Shown: positions 17,790 through 26,472, counted from the stretch's first letter. The stretch: 64,000 bases of DNA from DATAUD01 sp036501665 (GCA_036501665.1 DASXZW010000008.1:1-64000); one strand, 5' to 3'. Numbers and translations are program-made. The notes: generated by a model not told the origin, from the letters alone.

Positions 17790-19613
17790 ATGAATCAGGA
17801 TTTGCTCATCAAGGCAAAGTCCCTCGGGTTTTCAGACCGGCAAATCGCCCATTTGACGGGATCGACCGAGGACGCAGTGCGCGCGTTGCGCAAGAAGACG
17901 GGCCTTGCGCCGAGTTACCGTTTAGTTGACACATGCGCGGCGGAATTCGAGGCTTACACACCCTATTATTATTCCACCTACGACCGTGGCGACGACGAAA
18001 CGAAGCCGAGCGACAAGCGGAAGGTCATGATCCTTGGCGGCGGGCCGAACCGAATCGGCCAGGGAATCGAGTTTGACTATTGCTGCGTTCACGCGGCGTT
18101 TGCGTTGAAGGAAGAGGGATTCGAGACGTTGATGGTCAATTCCAACCCCGAAACCGTGTCGACCGATTACGACACCAGCGACAAACTTTTCTTTGAGCCG
18201 CTGACGCTCGAAGATGTGCTGCATATTTATGAACGGGAAAAATGCTGGGGGGCCATCGCCCAATTCGGCGGGCAGACGCCGTTGAACCTAGCGCTCGGCT
18301 TGCAAAAGAACGGTGTCAATATCATTGGCACTTCGCCGCAGGGAATCGAGATCGCGGAAGACCGAAAGCTTTTTGCCGCGATGCTCAACAAGCTTGGCAT
18401 TCCGCAGCCGCCCAACGGACTCGCAACCAACGAAGCCGAAGCCCTTGAAGCGGCGCATCGGCTTGGCTATCCGGTTTTGGTGCGGCCTTCATTTGTGCTT
18501 GGCGGACGCGCGATGCAGATCGTTTATTCCGACGCGGAGCTGAATCACTACATGCGCTTCGCGGTCGAGGCGTCGCCGGATCGGCCTGTTCTTGTTGACA
18601 AATTTCTGGAAGACGCGACAGAGGTCGATGTCGATTGCATCGCGGACACCGGACACTTTGCCGACAAGAACGAGGGGACGGTTGTGATTGCCGGATTCCT
18701 GGAGCATATTGAATTTGCCGGCGTGCATTCTGGCGACGCCGCAATGGTTCTTCCGCCGCATTCACTTTCCAAAAAGGTCACCGAGACGATGCGCCAGTAC
18801 ACCCACGCAATGGCGCGGGAATTGCGGGTGATCGGTTTGATGAACGTCCAATATGCAGTGCAAGGCGAGAATGTTTTTGTGCTGGAGGTGAATCCGCGCG
18901 CGTCCCGCACGGTTCCGTTTGTCAGCAAGGCGATTGGCGTGCCGCTGGCCAAGCTGGCCGCCAAAGTGATGGCAGGAAAAAAGCTCAACGAACTGGGATT
19001 TACCTCGGAAATCTGGACGGAATACTGGGCCGTGAAAGAGTCTGTGTTCCCGTTCAACCGTTTTCAAGGGCAGGACATTTTGCTTTCGCCGGAAATGCGG
19101 TCCACAGGCGAAGTCATGGGACTGGACGCCGATTTGGGCATCGCTTACGCGAAGTCACAGATGGCCGCCAACTCGCCCTTGCCCTCGAGTGGCCGGGTTT
19201 TCATCAGCGTCAGCGATGCGGACAAAGACCAGGTGGCCGACGTGGCCGGGAAGTTCGCGGAGCTAGGCTTCGAGATCGTCTCCACTGGAGGAACCGCGCG
19301 GGTTTTGCAGGAAGCCGGACTGAAAGTGACGCAGGTTTTCAAAATTTCCGAAGGGCGCCCGAATACGTTGGATTTGCTGAAAAATCGTTCGATCCAACTG
19401 GTCATTAACACGCCGGCCGGCCAAACGCCGCGCGCCGATGAAGTCAAAATACGCACCACTGCGGTTTACACCGGCACACCGATCATGACCACACTGAGCG
19501 GCGCGCGCGCGGCGGCGTTGGGAATTGCGGCGCTCAAGAGGAGCGGTTATAGCGTCAAGACTATTCAGGAACACCACCAGGACTTGCGCAATAACAAGGT
19601 GCGAACGGATTAA
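17790..19613 (+). CDS. carB: Carbamoyl-phosphate synthase large subunit, C-terminal half only
   Basis: A 607-residue protein equal to the second half of a normal CarB (about 1,070 residues). Residues 1-75 match the end of the oligomerisation domain (VDTCAAEF). The second ATP-grasp unit begins with GGGPNRIGQGIEFDY near residue 80. An MGS-like allosteric domain occupies about 465-600, ending with the STGGTARVL and AALKR segments. The start at 17790 (MNQDLLIKAKSLGF) lies in the linker where CarB is naturally split in Methanocaldococcus and Aquifex (their C-terminal half is about 618 residues). Upstream is the divergent ndh gene, so the N-terminal half must be elsewhere. This half makes carbamoyl phosphate from carbamate. 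Confidence 0.9.
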   Translation: MNQDLLIKAKSLGFSDRQIAHLTGSTEDAVRALRKKTGLAPSYRLVDTCAAEFEAYTPYYYSTYDRGDDETKPSDKRKVMILGGGPNRIGQGIEFDYCCVHAAFALKEEGFETLMVNSNPETVSTDYDTSDKLFFEPLTLEDVLHIYEREKCWGAIAQFGGQTPLNLALGLQKNGVNIIGTSPQGIEIAEDRKLFAAMLNKLGIPQPPNGLATNEAEALEAAHRLGYPVLVRPSFVLGGRAMQIVYSDAELNHYMRFAVEASPDRPVLVDKFLEDATEVDVDCIADTGHFADKNEGTVVIAGFLEHIEFAGVHSGDAAMVLPPHSLSKKVTETMRQYTHAMARELRVIGLMNVQYAVQGENVFVLEVNPRASRTVPFVSKAIGVPLAKLAAKVMAGKKLNELGFTSEIWTEYWAVKESVFPFNRFQGQDILLSPEMRSTGEVMGLDADLGIAYAKSQMAANSPLPSSGRVFISVSDADKDQVADVAGKFAELGFEIVSTGGTARVLQEAGLKVTQVFKISEGRPNTLDLLKNRSIQLVINTPAGQTPRADEVKIRTTAVYTGTPIMTTLSGARAAALGIAALKRSGYSVKTIQEHHQDLRNNKVRTD

Positions 19614-19640
19614 TTCTGTGTTACATAAATCTCCGTAACA

Positions 19641-20627
19641 ATGTTGCAGTCTCAACTTTTCGACGCGGAATTGCTTAGAACCAACGGCTCCGCGCAGCAG
19701 GAATTGCACGAACGCTCGGCGGCCCTGGCTCGCGAGCACTTCGGCAGCAAGGTTTTCGTGCGCGCGGTTGTGGAGATTTCCAATTTTTGCCGTGAGAATT
19801 GCCACTACTGCGGAATGCGACGCGACAACCAGTCGCTGGAGCGTTACCGCGCCCGCTTTGAGGACCTGGCCGAGTTGCTCATCCATCATCGGCCGGAAAG
19901 CGTCACGGACGTCAACTTACAGGCGGGCGAAGACCCGGTTGCCATTCGCGAGGTTGCCATTCCGTTAATCAAGGCACTGCGACGCGAGACGAATTTGGGA
20001 ATCAGCGTTTGTTTCGGCACCTTGAACGAAAATCTTTACAAGGAATTGCGCGCGGCGGGAGCTTCCATCTATATCCTCAAATTTGAAACCGGGAGCCAGA
20101 ACCTTTATTCAAAGCTCCAAGCGCCGGGAAATTTTCGGGAACGAACCGGGCACATCCGGGCATTGGCGGCTGACGATTGGAAGGTCAGTTCGGGCTTTAT
20201 TTGCGGCCTTCCCGGCGAGGGCGACACGGAATTGATGCAAAGCCTCGAAGTCGCCGGGCAATTGCCGTTGGCGGGATGCAGCGTCAGCCCGTTTATTCCC
20301 GGAGACGAAACTCCGCTGTCGCACGACAAGGCTGCGGACATCAATTTGACGCTCAATTGCATGGCGGCGCTGCGAATCATGAAACCGGAATTGGTGATTC
20401 CCGCGGTGAGCGCGTTGAACCTTGCCGATTCGACCGGGTACCGCCGCGGCCTGCGCACGGGAGCGAACCTTGTCACCATCAACATGACGCCAACGCCCAT
20501 GCGCGGGGAATATCTTCTTTACAAACGTGACCGGTTCATCATGACGGAGTCGCGCGTGCTTGAGGCGATTTCAGCGGAGAACCTCGTGCCTTCCACGGAG
20601 CGGCTGGCCGATCACTGGGCGGATTGA
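19641..20627 (+). CDS. Radical SAM protein, HydE/BioB/PylB-like
   Basis: A 328-residue radical SAM TIM-barrel protein. The cluster-binding CxxxCxxC is C50, C54 and C57 in CRENCHYCGMRRDN, which looks more like HydE (CxxxCxYCGLR) than biotin synthase. Further similarity covers LQAGEDP, FETGSQNLYSKL, SGFICGLPGEG, SPFIPGDETPL and the C-terminal barrel lid. HydE helps build the [FeFe]-hydrogenase cofactor, but no hydG, hydF or hydrogenase is here, so the substrate is unknown. Candidates are biotin synthase-like or methylornithine-synthase-like roles. It follows carB by 27 bp and its 3' end overlaps the halogenase-like gene by 16 bp. Confidence 0.82.
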   Translation: MLQSQLFDAELLRTNGSAQQELHERSAALAREHFGSKVFVRAVVEISNFCRENCHYCGMRRDNQSLERYRARFEDLAELLIHHRPESVTDVNLQAGEDPVAIREVAIPLIKALRRETNLGISVCFGTLNENLYKELRAAGASIYILKFETGSQNLYSKLQAPGNFRERTGHIRALAADDWKVSSGFICGLPGEGDTELMQSLEVAGQLPLAGCSVSPFIPGDETPLSHDKAADINLTLNCMAALRIMKPELVIPAVSALNLADSTGYRRGLRTGANLVTINMTPTPMRGEYLLYKRDRFIMTESRVLEAISAENLVPSTERLADHWAD

Positions 20628-22228
20628 GCGGGGCTTGGGATGGGCTGGGGCGAGGAGGGGTTAGGATTAAGATTACGAGTAGGATTAGGAGGGGGCTTTT
20701 CAACTTTCAAGCCTGCGACGGTCTTTTCGCTTTTAAACCAGGTGCGCCAGCCTTCGGTCAATTCCAGGATTGCCCACGACGCGAGCGCGCGGACAATGCG
20801 CACCTGAGTTGTGACCGCAAAGCTGAATCCAGGAAAAAGGAAACGCCGGTTGGCGTTGGATTTTCCCAGGGCGTTGCGCTTGCGCCGATGCCGAGCGATG
20901 GAGGCAAAGCGGCGATTGTACGCACTCATCAGCCAGTAAAATGGTATTGACGGAATCGTGGAGTAAACCGGCTCGTAATAGCTTTCCGGGCCGCGCAAAT
21001 ACGGCTGCGAAACGACGCCTGTGTAATAGAGTCCGATGTCCATCACAAACGCGAGGCGCATCAAGTCGAATTCCCCCATGTACTCGTACTTGTCCTTGTA
21101 AATCCCCCGGAACCAGCGCTGGTAGCTGTTGGAGAATCTGCGGTTGTGCAGGGCAATCAGGTCGGTGATCGGCTCGCCCTTTTGTTGTGTCAAGATGAGC
21201 CGAACTGCGCACATCGTCGTGAAAGAAATCCAATCGAGGCCGGGACTGTAAAAAGGATCCAAAAATGCCGAGGCATCGCCAACCAACGCAAAACCGTCCC
21301 CCGCAAAAACTGTGCTGTAATAAGGAAGGTTCTTGCGCCAATGCACATCGCCCTCCTCCCATTTGGCATCCGCCAGCAGTTCGCGTGAAAGCGGATGTTG
21401 CGAGAGGAAGTTCTTAATCCGGTCGCCAATCGGGCCTTCGGCCGGCAATTCAGCCAGGCGCCGGTCAATAACAATGCCCACGCTGGTGTCGCCGCCTTTA
21501 AGTGGAATAAACCAGGCCCACCAACCATCGCCGACCATGTGATTCGTGGCGGTTGAGCGAATGCCGAAACAGGCGCGGTTCCAGCTCGGAAATTTTTTGG
21601 CCAATTCGTAGCCGTCCCAATCCTTGACTCCGCGCCATCGCGACCAGGTCGCCGCCGTGGGATGTTCGTCGTTTTGCCGAAACCATCCATTGCGCCTCGC
21701 CAGAAGCGCCGAGACGCCGGAGGCATCGACCACCCACCGCGCCAGAACCGACCGAGGCTGGCCGTCAATACGAACTTCGATCTTTTGTTGACCGCTGGAA
21801 TTCAACTCCACATTGCCGACATCGGCCGGGCGCCACAAAACCGCTCCTGCGACGACTGCCCTGTCCAAAACTTCCTGATCGAGCCGCGCGCGGTCCACCT
21901 GGAAGGAAATCAGCCGCGAAAGCATCCGTCCGCCAATTTCCGCGCATTGGTCCATCGAATGCGTTTCATCGTTGAAAAACCAAAAGCGCATCCCTTGTTT
22001 GACAAGGTGCGCTTCGTTGAGATAGGTCGTCAGGCCCAGTATCTTCGTCAGAAAATAAGTGCTGATTTCGACCGTGGCTTCGCCAACGCGCCGTCCAAAC
22101 GCTTTGGATTTTTCAATTACCAACACCCGCAACTCGGGCTGTTCGCGCTTGAGCATCAAGGCAGTCGCAGCACCGGACATCGCGCCGCCGATCACAACGA
22201 CATCGAATTGTTCAGTTTCAGCGGGCAT
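20612..22228 (-). CDS. Flavin-dependent halogenase-like FAD oxidoreductase
   Basis: A 538-residue FAD-dependent protein of the tryptophan-halogenase/geranylgeranyl-reductase superfamily. The FAD-binding GGAMSG motif is at residues 14-19, RVGEAT at 47-52 and GDASAFLDP at 318-325. Two halogenase marks stand out: K77 in VKQGMRF, at the place of the catalytic lysine of PrnA, and WAWFIP at 237-242, which fits the WxWxIP signature. The glutamate of tryptophan halogenases is replaced by Tyr in DPFYSPG, as in phenol-type enzymes. The last 28 residues are Pro/Asn/Ser-rich. Substrate unknown; a non-halogenating oxidase cannot be excluded. Confidence 0.8.
   Translation of the reverse strand: MPAETEQFDVVVIGGAMSGAATALMLKREQPELRVLVIEKSKAFGRRVGEATVEISTYFLTKILGLTTYLNEAHLVKQGMRFWFFNDETHSMDQCAEIGGRMLSRLISFQVDRARLDQEVLDRAVVAGAVLWRPADVGNVELNSSGQQKIEVRIDGQPRSVLARWVVDASGVSALLARRNGWFRQNDEHPTAATWSRWRGVKDWDGYELAKKFPSWNRACFGIRSTATNHMVGDGWWAWFIPLKGGDTSVGIVIDRRLAELPAEGPIGDRIKNFLSQHPLSRELLADAKWEEGDVHWRKNLPYYSTVFAGDGFALVGDASAFLDPFYSPGLDWISFTTMCAVRLILTQQKGEPITDLIALHNRRFSNSYQRWFRGIYKDKYEYMGEFDLMRLAFVMDIGLYYTGVVSQPYLRGPESYYEPVYSTIPSIPFYWLMSAYNRRFASIARHRRKRNALGKSNANRRFLFPGFSFAVTTQVRIVRALASWAILELTEGWRTWFKSEKTVAGLKVEKPPPNPTRNLNPNPSSPQPIPSPAQSAQ
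20630..20660 (+). other. G-quadruplex-type G-run cluster at convergent gene ends
   Basis: The plus strand carries five G-runs: GGGG, GGG, GGG, GGGG and GGGG, with spacers of 3, 2, 2 and 6 nt. This meets the usual rule for a quadruplex-forming sequence. It begins 3 bp after the stop of the radical SAM gene, within the 3' coding end of the opposing halogenase-like gene, where it encodes part of its proline-rich tail. Confidence 0.55.
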
Positions 22229-22354
22229 CGCTTAAGTCTCCATCTTGCGCAAAAAATTCTCGATGGGGGCAGGATTCATGGCCGGAACGAAGATGCCTCG
22301 TTTTCGACCTGAGAGCAAGGGGCGAAGCGAAGCGAAAAGACTCCGAAACCCGTG

Positions 22355-23158
22355 TTAGTAATTCGGCTGTCCGACGCGCCAGTTGTTAATAGGCGGCGCG
22401 GGTCCGTCAGCGTTGTTATCTTTGTTATACCCGCTGGCTTTAACCAATTCTGTCTGGCGGACGATCATTTCATTCATCAACGCCACAGCAGTCGGGTATT
22501 TGGTGAATCCGTCGGGCGGAATGAACAATTCTGGCGCGGGCAATTCCAGCCGGACGTTGGAAAGGTTCATGGTCAATTGCCGCGCGCCGGAATCGGACCG
22601 AATCCGCACTGGCAACTTTTTGGCGTCTTCCGCTTCCCAAACCGTAAAATGCGCTGAGGTCCCGTCATCGCAACCGACAACAGCCTGAAGACGGCGGCAC
22701 GGATGGCCGTTGGCCTCTTCTTCGACGGCTCCCTCAGTGTTCCAAACGACATTTGTTCCTTGAATTGTCGCGGGAATGCCGGCGTAGGCTTGCAACGGAT
22801 CGCTGAGCACGTAGCCGCCGCGCAAACTGCCATTCCAAATAAAAATCATTCCTCCTTCGATGAGCGTTTTCTTTTTGCGATTCGATCCTGCGGGTTGATA
22901 GATCAACCGCCCCTCGCGCTCGATCAAATCGCCGGAACCATTTTGAGGAAGAGCGCCCGGACTGGACTGTGAAAATGCGACGGACGCGCTGAAACCATCC
23001 AGATTTGTCAGCAGCAAAGCGGCGGGGCCCGATAAGAAATCAGGCGGAACTTCGTCACCGGCGTGAAAGATAACCTTGGGAACTTTGTTGGAGGCGCAGC
23101 CAACAATTGTCGCGAATGCCGCAACTGTAGAAAAAAACAACCGCACGAAGCTTCTCAT
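22355..23158 (-). CDS. Hypothetical lipoprotein
   Basis: A 267-residue protein with a hydrophobic N-terminal signal and a lipobox ending in IVGC, so C21 would be lipidated and the protein anchored in the outer or inner membrane facing the periplasm. The mature part is mainly beta-type, with a WNGSLRGGYVLSDPLQAY stretch and a GHPCRRLQAVVGCDDG stretch that may form a disulphide. The pattern is reminiscent of lipoproteins of unknown function with an outer-membrane lipoprotein-sorting type fold, but no family is recognised. It lies on the same strand as the halogenase-like gene, 126 bp upstream of it. Confidence 0.65.
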   Translation of the reverse strand: MRSFVRLFFSTVAAFATIVGCASNKVPKVIFHAGDEVPPDFLSGPAALLLTNLDGFSASVAFSQSSPGALPQNGSGDLIEREGRLIYQPAGSNRKKKTLIEGGMIFIWNGSLRGGYVLSDPLQAYAGIPATIQGTNVVWNTEGAVEEEANGHPCRRLQAVVGCDDGTSAHFTVWEAEDAKKLPVRIRSDSGARQLTMNLSNVRLELPAPELFIPPDGFTKYPTAVALMNEMIVRQTELVKASGYNKDNNADGPAPPINNWRVGQPNY

Positions 23159-23338
23159 TTATCGCACACGATGGTCAGAAATCATCGTGTTAGCCAAGTC
23201 TAATTTGCCTTACTGAAGGCCGGTAGGGATTGCCCCTAATACAACTCCGGGGTCAACAATCAGGGCGAGAACGCCTGCTTGACACGTTGACGGCATCGGC
23301 GGCCAAGCCGAGTGTTTAAGGAACGGAAAATATTACTT

Positions 23339-23671
23339 ATGAACAAATCAACCTTGTTAAAACTAAAAGTGGGAATCGCTACCGCAGCTTGTTCGTTGAT
23401 GGCTATCGGATGCGCAGTGGAAGCTACCGGACCTGACGGCGGTGTAGTTTATGCCGATGCCGCGCCACCGCCCATCGTGGATGAAGCGGTCCCTGTTTCC
23501 CCAGGAGGCGATGCCGTGTGGATCGGCGGAAGCTGGGGATGGAGCGGACATCGTTGGGATTGGGAGAAAGGGCGTTGGGCTGCGCCGCCTCACGCGGGCG
23601 CGCATTGGGAACCAAACCACTACGCTTACAAAAATGGCCGCCACACGTACACCAAAGGTCGTTGGCATTGA
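23339..23671 (+). CDS. YXWGXW-repeat lipoprotein
   Basis: A 110-residue exported protein with an N-terminal signal and a lipobox ending LMAIGC. The C-terminal half has tandem WxWxxxxxxWxxGRW units (GGSWGWSGHRWDWEKGRWA, then HWEPNHYAYKNGRH and TKGRWH), the pattern of the YXWGXW repeat family. These proteins are small, extracytoplasmic and of unknown role; some are stress-induced. The ATG at 23339 is preferred to the longer frame. It is a single gene between a divergent lipoprotein and a signalling gene. Confidence 0.72.
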   Translation: MNKSTLLKLKVGIATAACSLMAIGCAVEATGPDGGVVYADAAPPPIVDEAVPVSPGGDAVWIGGSWGWSGHRWDWEKGRWAAPPHAGAHWEPNHYAYKNGRHTYTKGRWH

Positions 23672-23752
23672 GAGCATGAACTTTTCGGGGTGCGGCGGAG
23701 AGGCTTCGCAAAAGAGGCTTTCCACAAACCCGAATGCGGTGTTATTTATAGT

Positions 23753-23774
23753 CCGGGCATGAGGGAATGCCCGG
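23753..23774 (+). promoter_or_regulatory. Hairpin holding the ribosome-binding site of the PP2C regulator in its loop
   Basis: CCGGGCAT at 23753-23760 and ATGCCCGG at 23767-23774 are perfect 8-bp complements around a GAGGGA loop. The loop is the Shine-Dalgarno sequence for the ATG at 23776 (9-nt spacing). An in-frame ATG at 23767 lies inside the stem and has no spacing to the same sequence, so 23776 is the more likely start. Confidence 0.45.
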
Positions 23775-23775
23775 C

Positions 23776-25788
23776 ATGGAGACCAAAACCAAAACGGTTA
23801 AACTGCTGCTCGTCGAGGACAACCCCGACGACGTGTTCTTTTTGCGGGCGATGCTGAAAGGCGTCTCCGGCACGACGTTTGAAATTTTTCCCTTCGACAG
23901 CCTGACCTCGGGTCTGGAACGGCTGGCTCAAGGCGGCGTGGATATTATCCTATTGGATTTGTCGCTCCCCGATAGTTCAGGTCTGGATACGTTTCGGAAA
24001 ATAAAAGCGCGCGCGCACGATATTCCGATCATCATTCTTAGCGGCAGCGACGACGAAACTCTCGCTGTCAACGCGGTTCATGTCGGCGCGGAAGATTACC
24101 TGGTCAAAGGGAACGTAAACAGCCATTTAATCACGCGCGCGGTCCTCTATGCCATCGAGAGGACGGAAGCCACACGAGCAGTATTGCAGGCAGAGCAAAG
24201 ATACCGCGGCGTTTTCGAGAACTCCATAGCCGGCATTTTTCAAACATCACCGGAAGGCGCATATCTCGATGTCAACCCGGCGTTGATCCGCATTTACGGC
24301 TACCAGGATCGGGAAGATTTGATGTCGTCGATCAAAGATATTGCTCGATTGCTGTACGTCGATCCCAACCGGCGTTCCGAATTCATCAAGTTGATGCAGG
24401 CCGGCGATGTGGTTCACGATTTCGAGTCGCAGATTTACCGCAAGGACAAATCGGTCATATGGATCTCGGAAAACGCCCGGGCTGTTCGCGACGACCGCGG
24501 CAAAATTATTTACTACGAAGGCATGGTGGAGGACATCACCGCCCGCAAGGAAGCCGAGGAAAAGCTTCGGTTCTCGGAACTGCGCTTTCGTTCCATCTGG
24601 GAAAAGTCTTTCGACGGCATGCGCCTGACCGATGAACAAGGCATCATGCTTGCCGTAAACCCGGCCTTCTGCCAAATCGTCGGTGCGTCAGCGGAGTCAT
24701 TGTTGGGGCGACCTTACACGGTCATTTATGCCGAAACCGACAATCTCAAGGACATGCTCGAAACGTACCGGCAACGTTTTAGCAATAAGAAGATAGAAAA
24801 CCAATTTGAGCGGCACGCCATTTTAAGCAATGGCAAAGCGGTCGATGTGGAATTGTCCAATTCTCTGGTTGAGGTCGAGGGTGGACGGTCGTTGCTCCTG
24901 AGCGTGTTTCGCGATGTTACCCTCCGCAAACAAACCGAGGAACGGGAACGGCTGGCCAACCTGGAACTGGCCCGCAGCCAGGCGGAGTTGCGGAAAAAGA
25001 ACACCATTCTCGAGGAAGATTTAAAAATGGCGCGGGAGATTCAACTCGCCATTCTTCCGCAGCAATACCCGACCTTTCCCCCGACGGCGACGGAGGAAGC
25101 GAGCCTGCTGCGCTTCAGCAACCAATATCATCCGACGGGTGAGGTCGGCGGCGATTTCTTCAGCGTCCAGGCGCTGACCGATACGAAGGCCGGACTTTTT
25201 CTGTGCGACGTCATGGGTCACGGCGTCCGATCCGCGTTGGTCACGGCGGTTGTGCGCGGCGTTGTGGAGGAATTGCGCCCCATCGCGACGGACCCAGGGC
25301 AATTGTTGACACGAATAAATTCCGATCTTCGCGCCATTTTGAGGCAATCGCGGACGCCGATGTTTACGACCGCGTTTTATCTCATTGCGGACCTTGAGAA
25401 GCGCCAGATTCATTATGCGAATGCGGGGCATCCGAAACCTTATTTGATTCATCGCGCAACAGGCACCGTTGAAATATTAAAAAACGCCGACGGCAAGTCC
25501 CGACCGGCACTGGGATTGTTCGCCGATACTATTTATCCAACCACAACTTGCGATATGGCTGCGGGCGACGTGGTAATGTTGTTTACAGATGGGTTGTACG
25601 AAGTGGAGAGCGCGGAGGGCGAGCAGTACAGCCAGGATTTGCTGCTTCAGGCGGTGCGGAAAAATTCTTCATTGCACTGCCCGGAATTGTTTGCGGCGGT
25701 GCTCGATGAAATCAAGCAATTCACGGCAGGCCAGCCTTTCGCCGACGATGTCTGCATGGTCGGAATGGAAGTGTCCGAGAAGTTTTAA
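23776..25788 (+). CDS. REC-PAS-PAS-PP2C (RsbU/SpoIIE-type) response regulator
   Basis: A 670-residue signalling protein. Residues 10-130 form a receiver domain with the phosphate acceptor D61 (LLDLSLPD). Two PAS domains follow, roughly 145-265 and 270-395, and a coiled coil at about 400-420 links to a PP2C-type serine phosphatase domain (about 425-665) with the conserved GGDFF, CDVMGHG, NAGHP and FTDGLYE motifs. Such proteins dephosphorylate an anti-sigma-factor antagonist in partner-switching pathways. No STAS or anti-sigma gene is next to it, so its target is encoded elsewhere. The start is discussed under the hairpin at 23753-23774. Confidence 0.9.
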   Translation: METKTKTVKLLLVEDNPDDVFFLRAMLKGVSGTTFEIFPFDSLTSGLERLAQGGVDIILLDLSLPDSSGLDTFRKIKARAHDIPIIILSGSDDETLAVNAVHVGAEDYLVKGNVNSHLITRAVLYAIERTEATRAVLQAEQRYRGVFENSIAGIFQTSPEGAYLDVNPALIRIYGYQDREDLMSSIKDIARLLYVDPNRRSEFIKLMQAGDVVHDFESQIYRKDKSVIWISENARAVRDDRGKIIYYEGMVEDITARKEAEEKLRFSELRFRSIWEKSFDGMRLTDEQGIMLAVNPAFCQIVGASAESLLGRPYTVIYAETDNLKDMLETYRQRFSNKKIENQFERHAILSNGKAVDVELSNSLVEVEGGRSLLLSVFRDVTLRKQTEERERLANLELARSQAELRKKNTILEEDLKMAREIQLAILPQQYPTFPPTATEEASLLRFSNQYHPTGEVGGDFFSVQALTDTKAGLFLCDVMGHGVRSALVTAVVRGVVEELRPIATDPGQLLTRINSDLRAILRQSRTPMFTTAFYLIADLEKRQIHYANAGHPKPYLIHRATGTVEILKNADGKSRPALGLFADTIYPTTTCDMAAGDVVMLFTDGLYEVESAEGEQYSQDLLLQAVRKNSSLHCPELFAAVLDEIKQFTAGQPFADDVCMVGMEVSEKF

Positions 25789-25941
25789 ATAATCACCTGC
25801 AGAGTTTCGCGGATTTCTCGTCACGGATGCGCGCCTCCGTTTTTCTTATTGCAATTCCCTCCGCCAATAGATGCAATGTCAGGACACTGAATTAAAACTT
25901 CGTTTGTTGACCTCAGTTTCTGACCGGCGTAACTTCTCGAT

Positions 25942-26172
25942 GTGAAGAATGGCGCTGAAATCCTTTTTGAAGTTGAACCATGCGCTGCCACCGGGGGATA
26001 TGTGGCGCGGTGGGACGCTCCAGGCGGAGGGGGCATAACCACCCAGGGAGATTCATTCGGAGAATTGGATGCCATGATCTCTGATGCGGTTTCGGGCTAT
26101 TTTGAAGCAGGACAACGTCCCAGAAGCATTCGCTTGCACTTCTCTCAAGACCCCGTTTTGGTGGTTTCGTGA
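25942..26172 (+). CDS. hicB: HicB-like antitoxin
   Basis: A 76-residue protein with the HicB partial RNase H-like fold pattern: FEVEPCAATGGYVARW, then a GDSFGELDAMISDAV helix. It starts with GTG at 25942. It would bind and neutralise the HicA toxin encoded directly downstream with a 4-bp GTGA overlap. The order is antitoxin first, unlike the most common hicA-hicB order. It has no separate DNA-binding extension. The toxin partner is frameshifted in this sequence (see next feature). Confidence 0.72.
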   Translation: MKNGAEILFEVEPCAATGGYVARWDAPGGGGITTQGDSFGELDAMISDAVSGYFEAGQRPRSIRLHFSQDPVLVVS

Positions 26173-26385
26173 AAGTCCCGCGCGACGTTAGCGGCATGGA
26201 AGCCGTTCGAGCGTTAAAGAGGTGCGGCTTTGTGCAATTGCGTCAGACAGGGCTCTCATCTAATCATGCGGCATGGATCAAGAACAGTCGTCGTGCCGCA
26301 ACACAAACCGCTCAAACCTGGCACACTGAAAGGAATCGTCGAACAGGCTGGCTTGACCTTGGAGGAATTCGTCCGCTACTTGTAA
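26169..26385 (+). pseudogene. hicA: HicA-like mRNA interferase with a +1 frameshift
   Basis: Read from the GTG at 26169, the frame begins with a HicA-like sequence (ALKRCGFVQLRQTG) and then leaves the family pattern after a GGG at 26250-26252. Removing one G restores a complete family-like reading, GSHLIMRHGSRTVVV then LKPGTLKGIVEQAGLTLEEF, ending with TAA at 26383-26385, about 71 residues in all. The restored GSH contains the catalytic His of HicA. So a single extra base separates the observed frame from an intact toxin. It could be a real inactivating mutation or a base-calling error in a G-run. Paired with hicB by a GTGA overlap. Confidence 0.78.
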
Positions 26386-26472
26386 TTCCAATTATTATCC
26401 GTGTCATCCGTGGTTAATTCCTAATAAACTTGCTTTTCACTCCGTTGCCTTTGTTGCCTTCTGTTAAGTTTT

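Noticed and set aside
26386..26472. Small gene or terminator between hicA and the ferredoxin gene
   Set aside because: Short gap with phrases such as ATCCGTGTCATCCGTGG that look like dispersed noncoding repeats. No stable stem with a T-tract was found.
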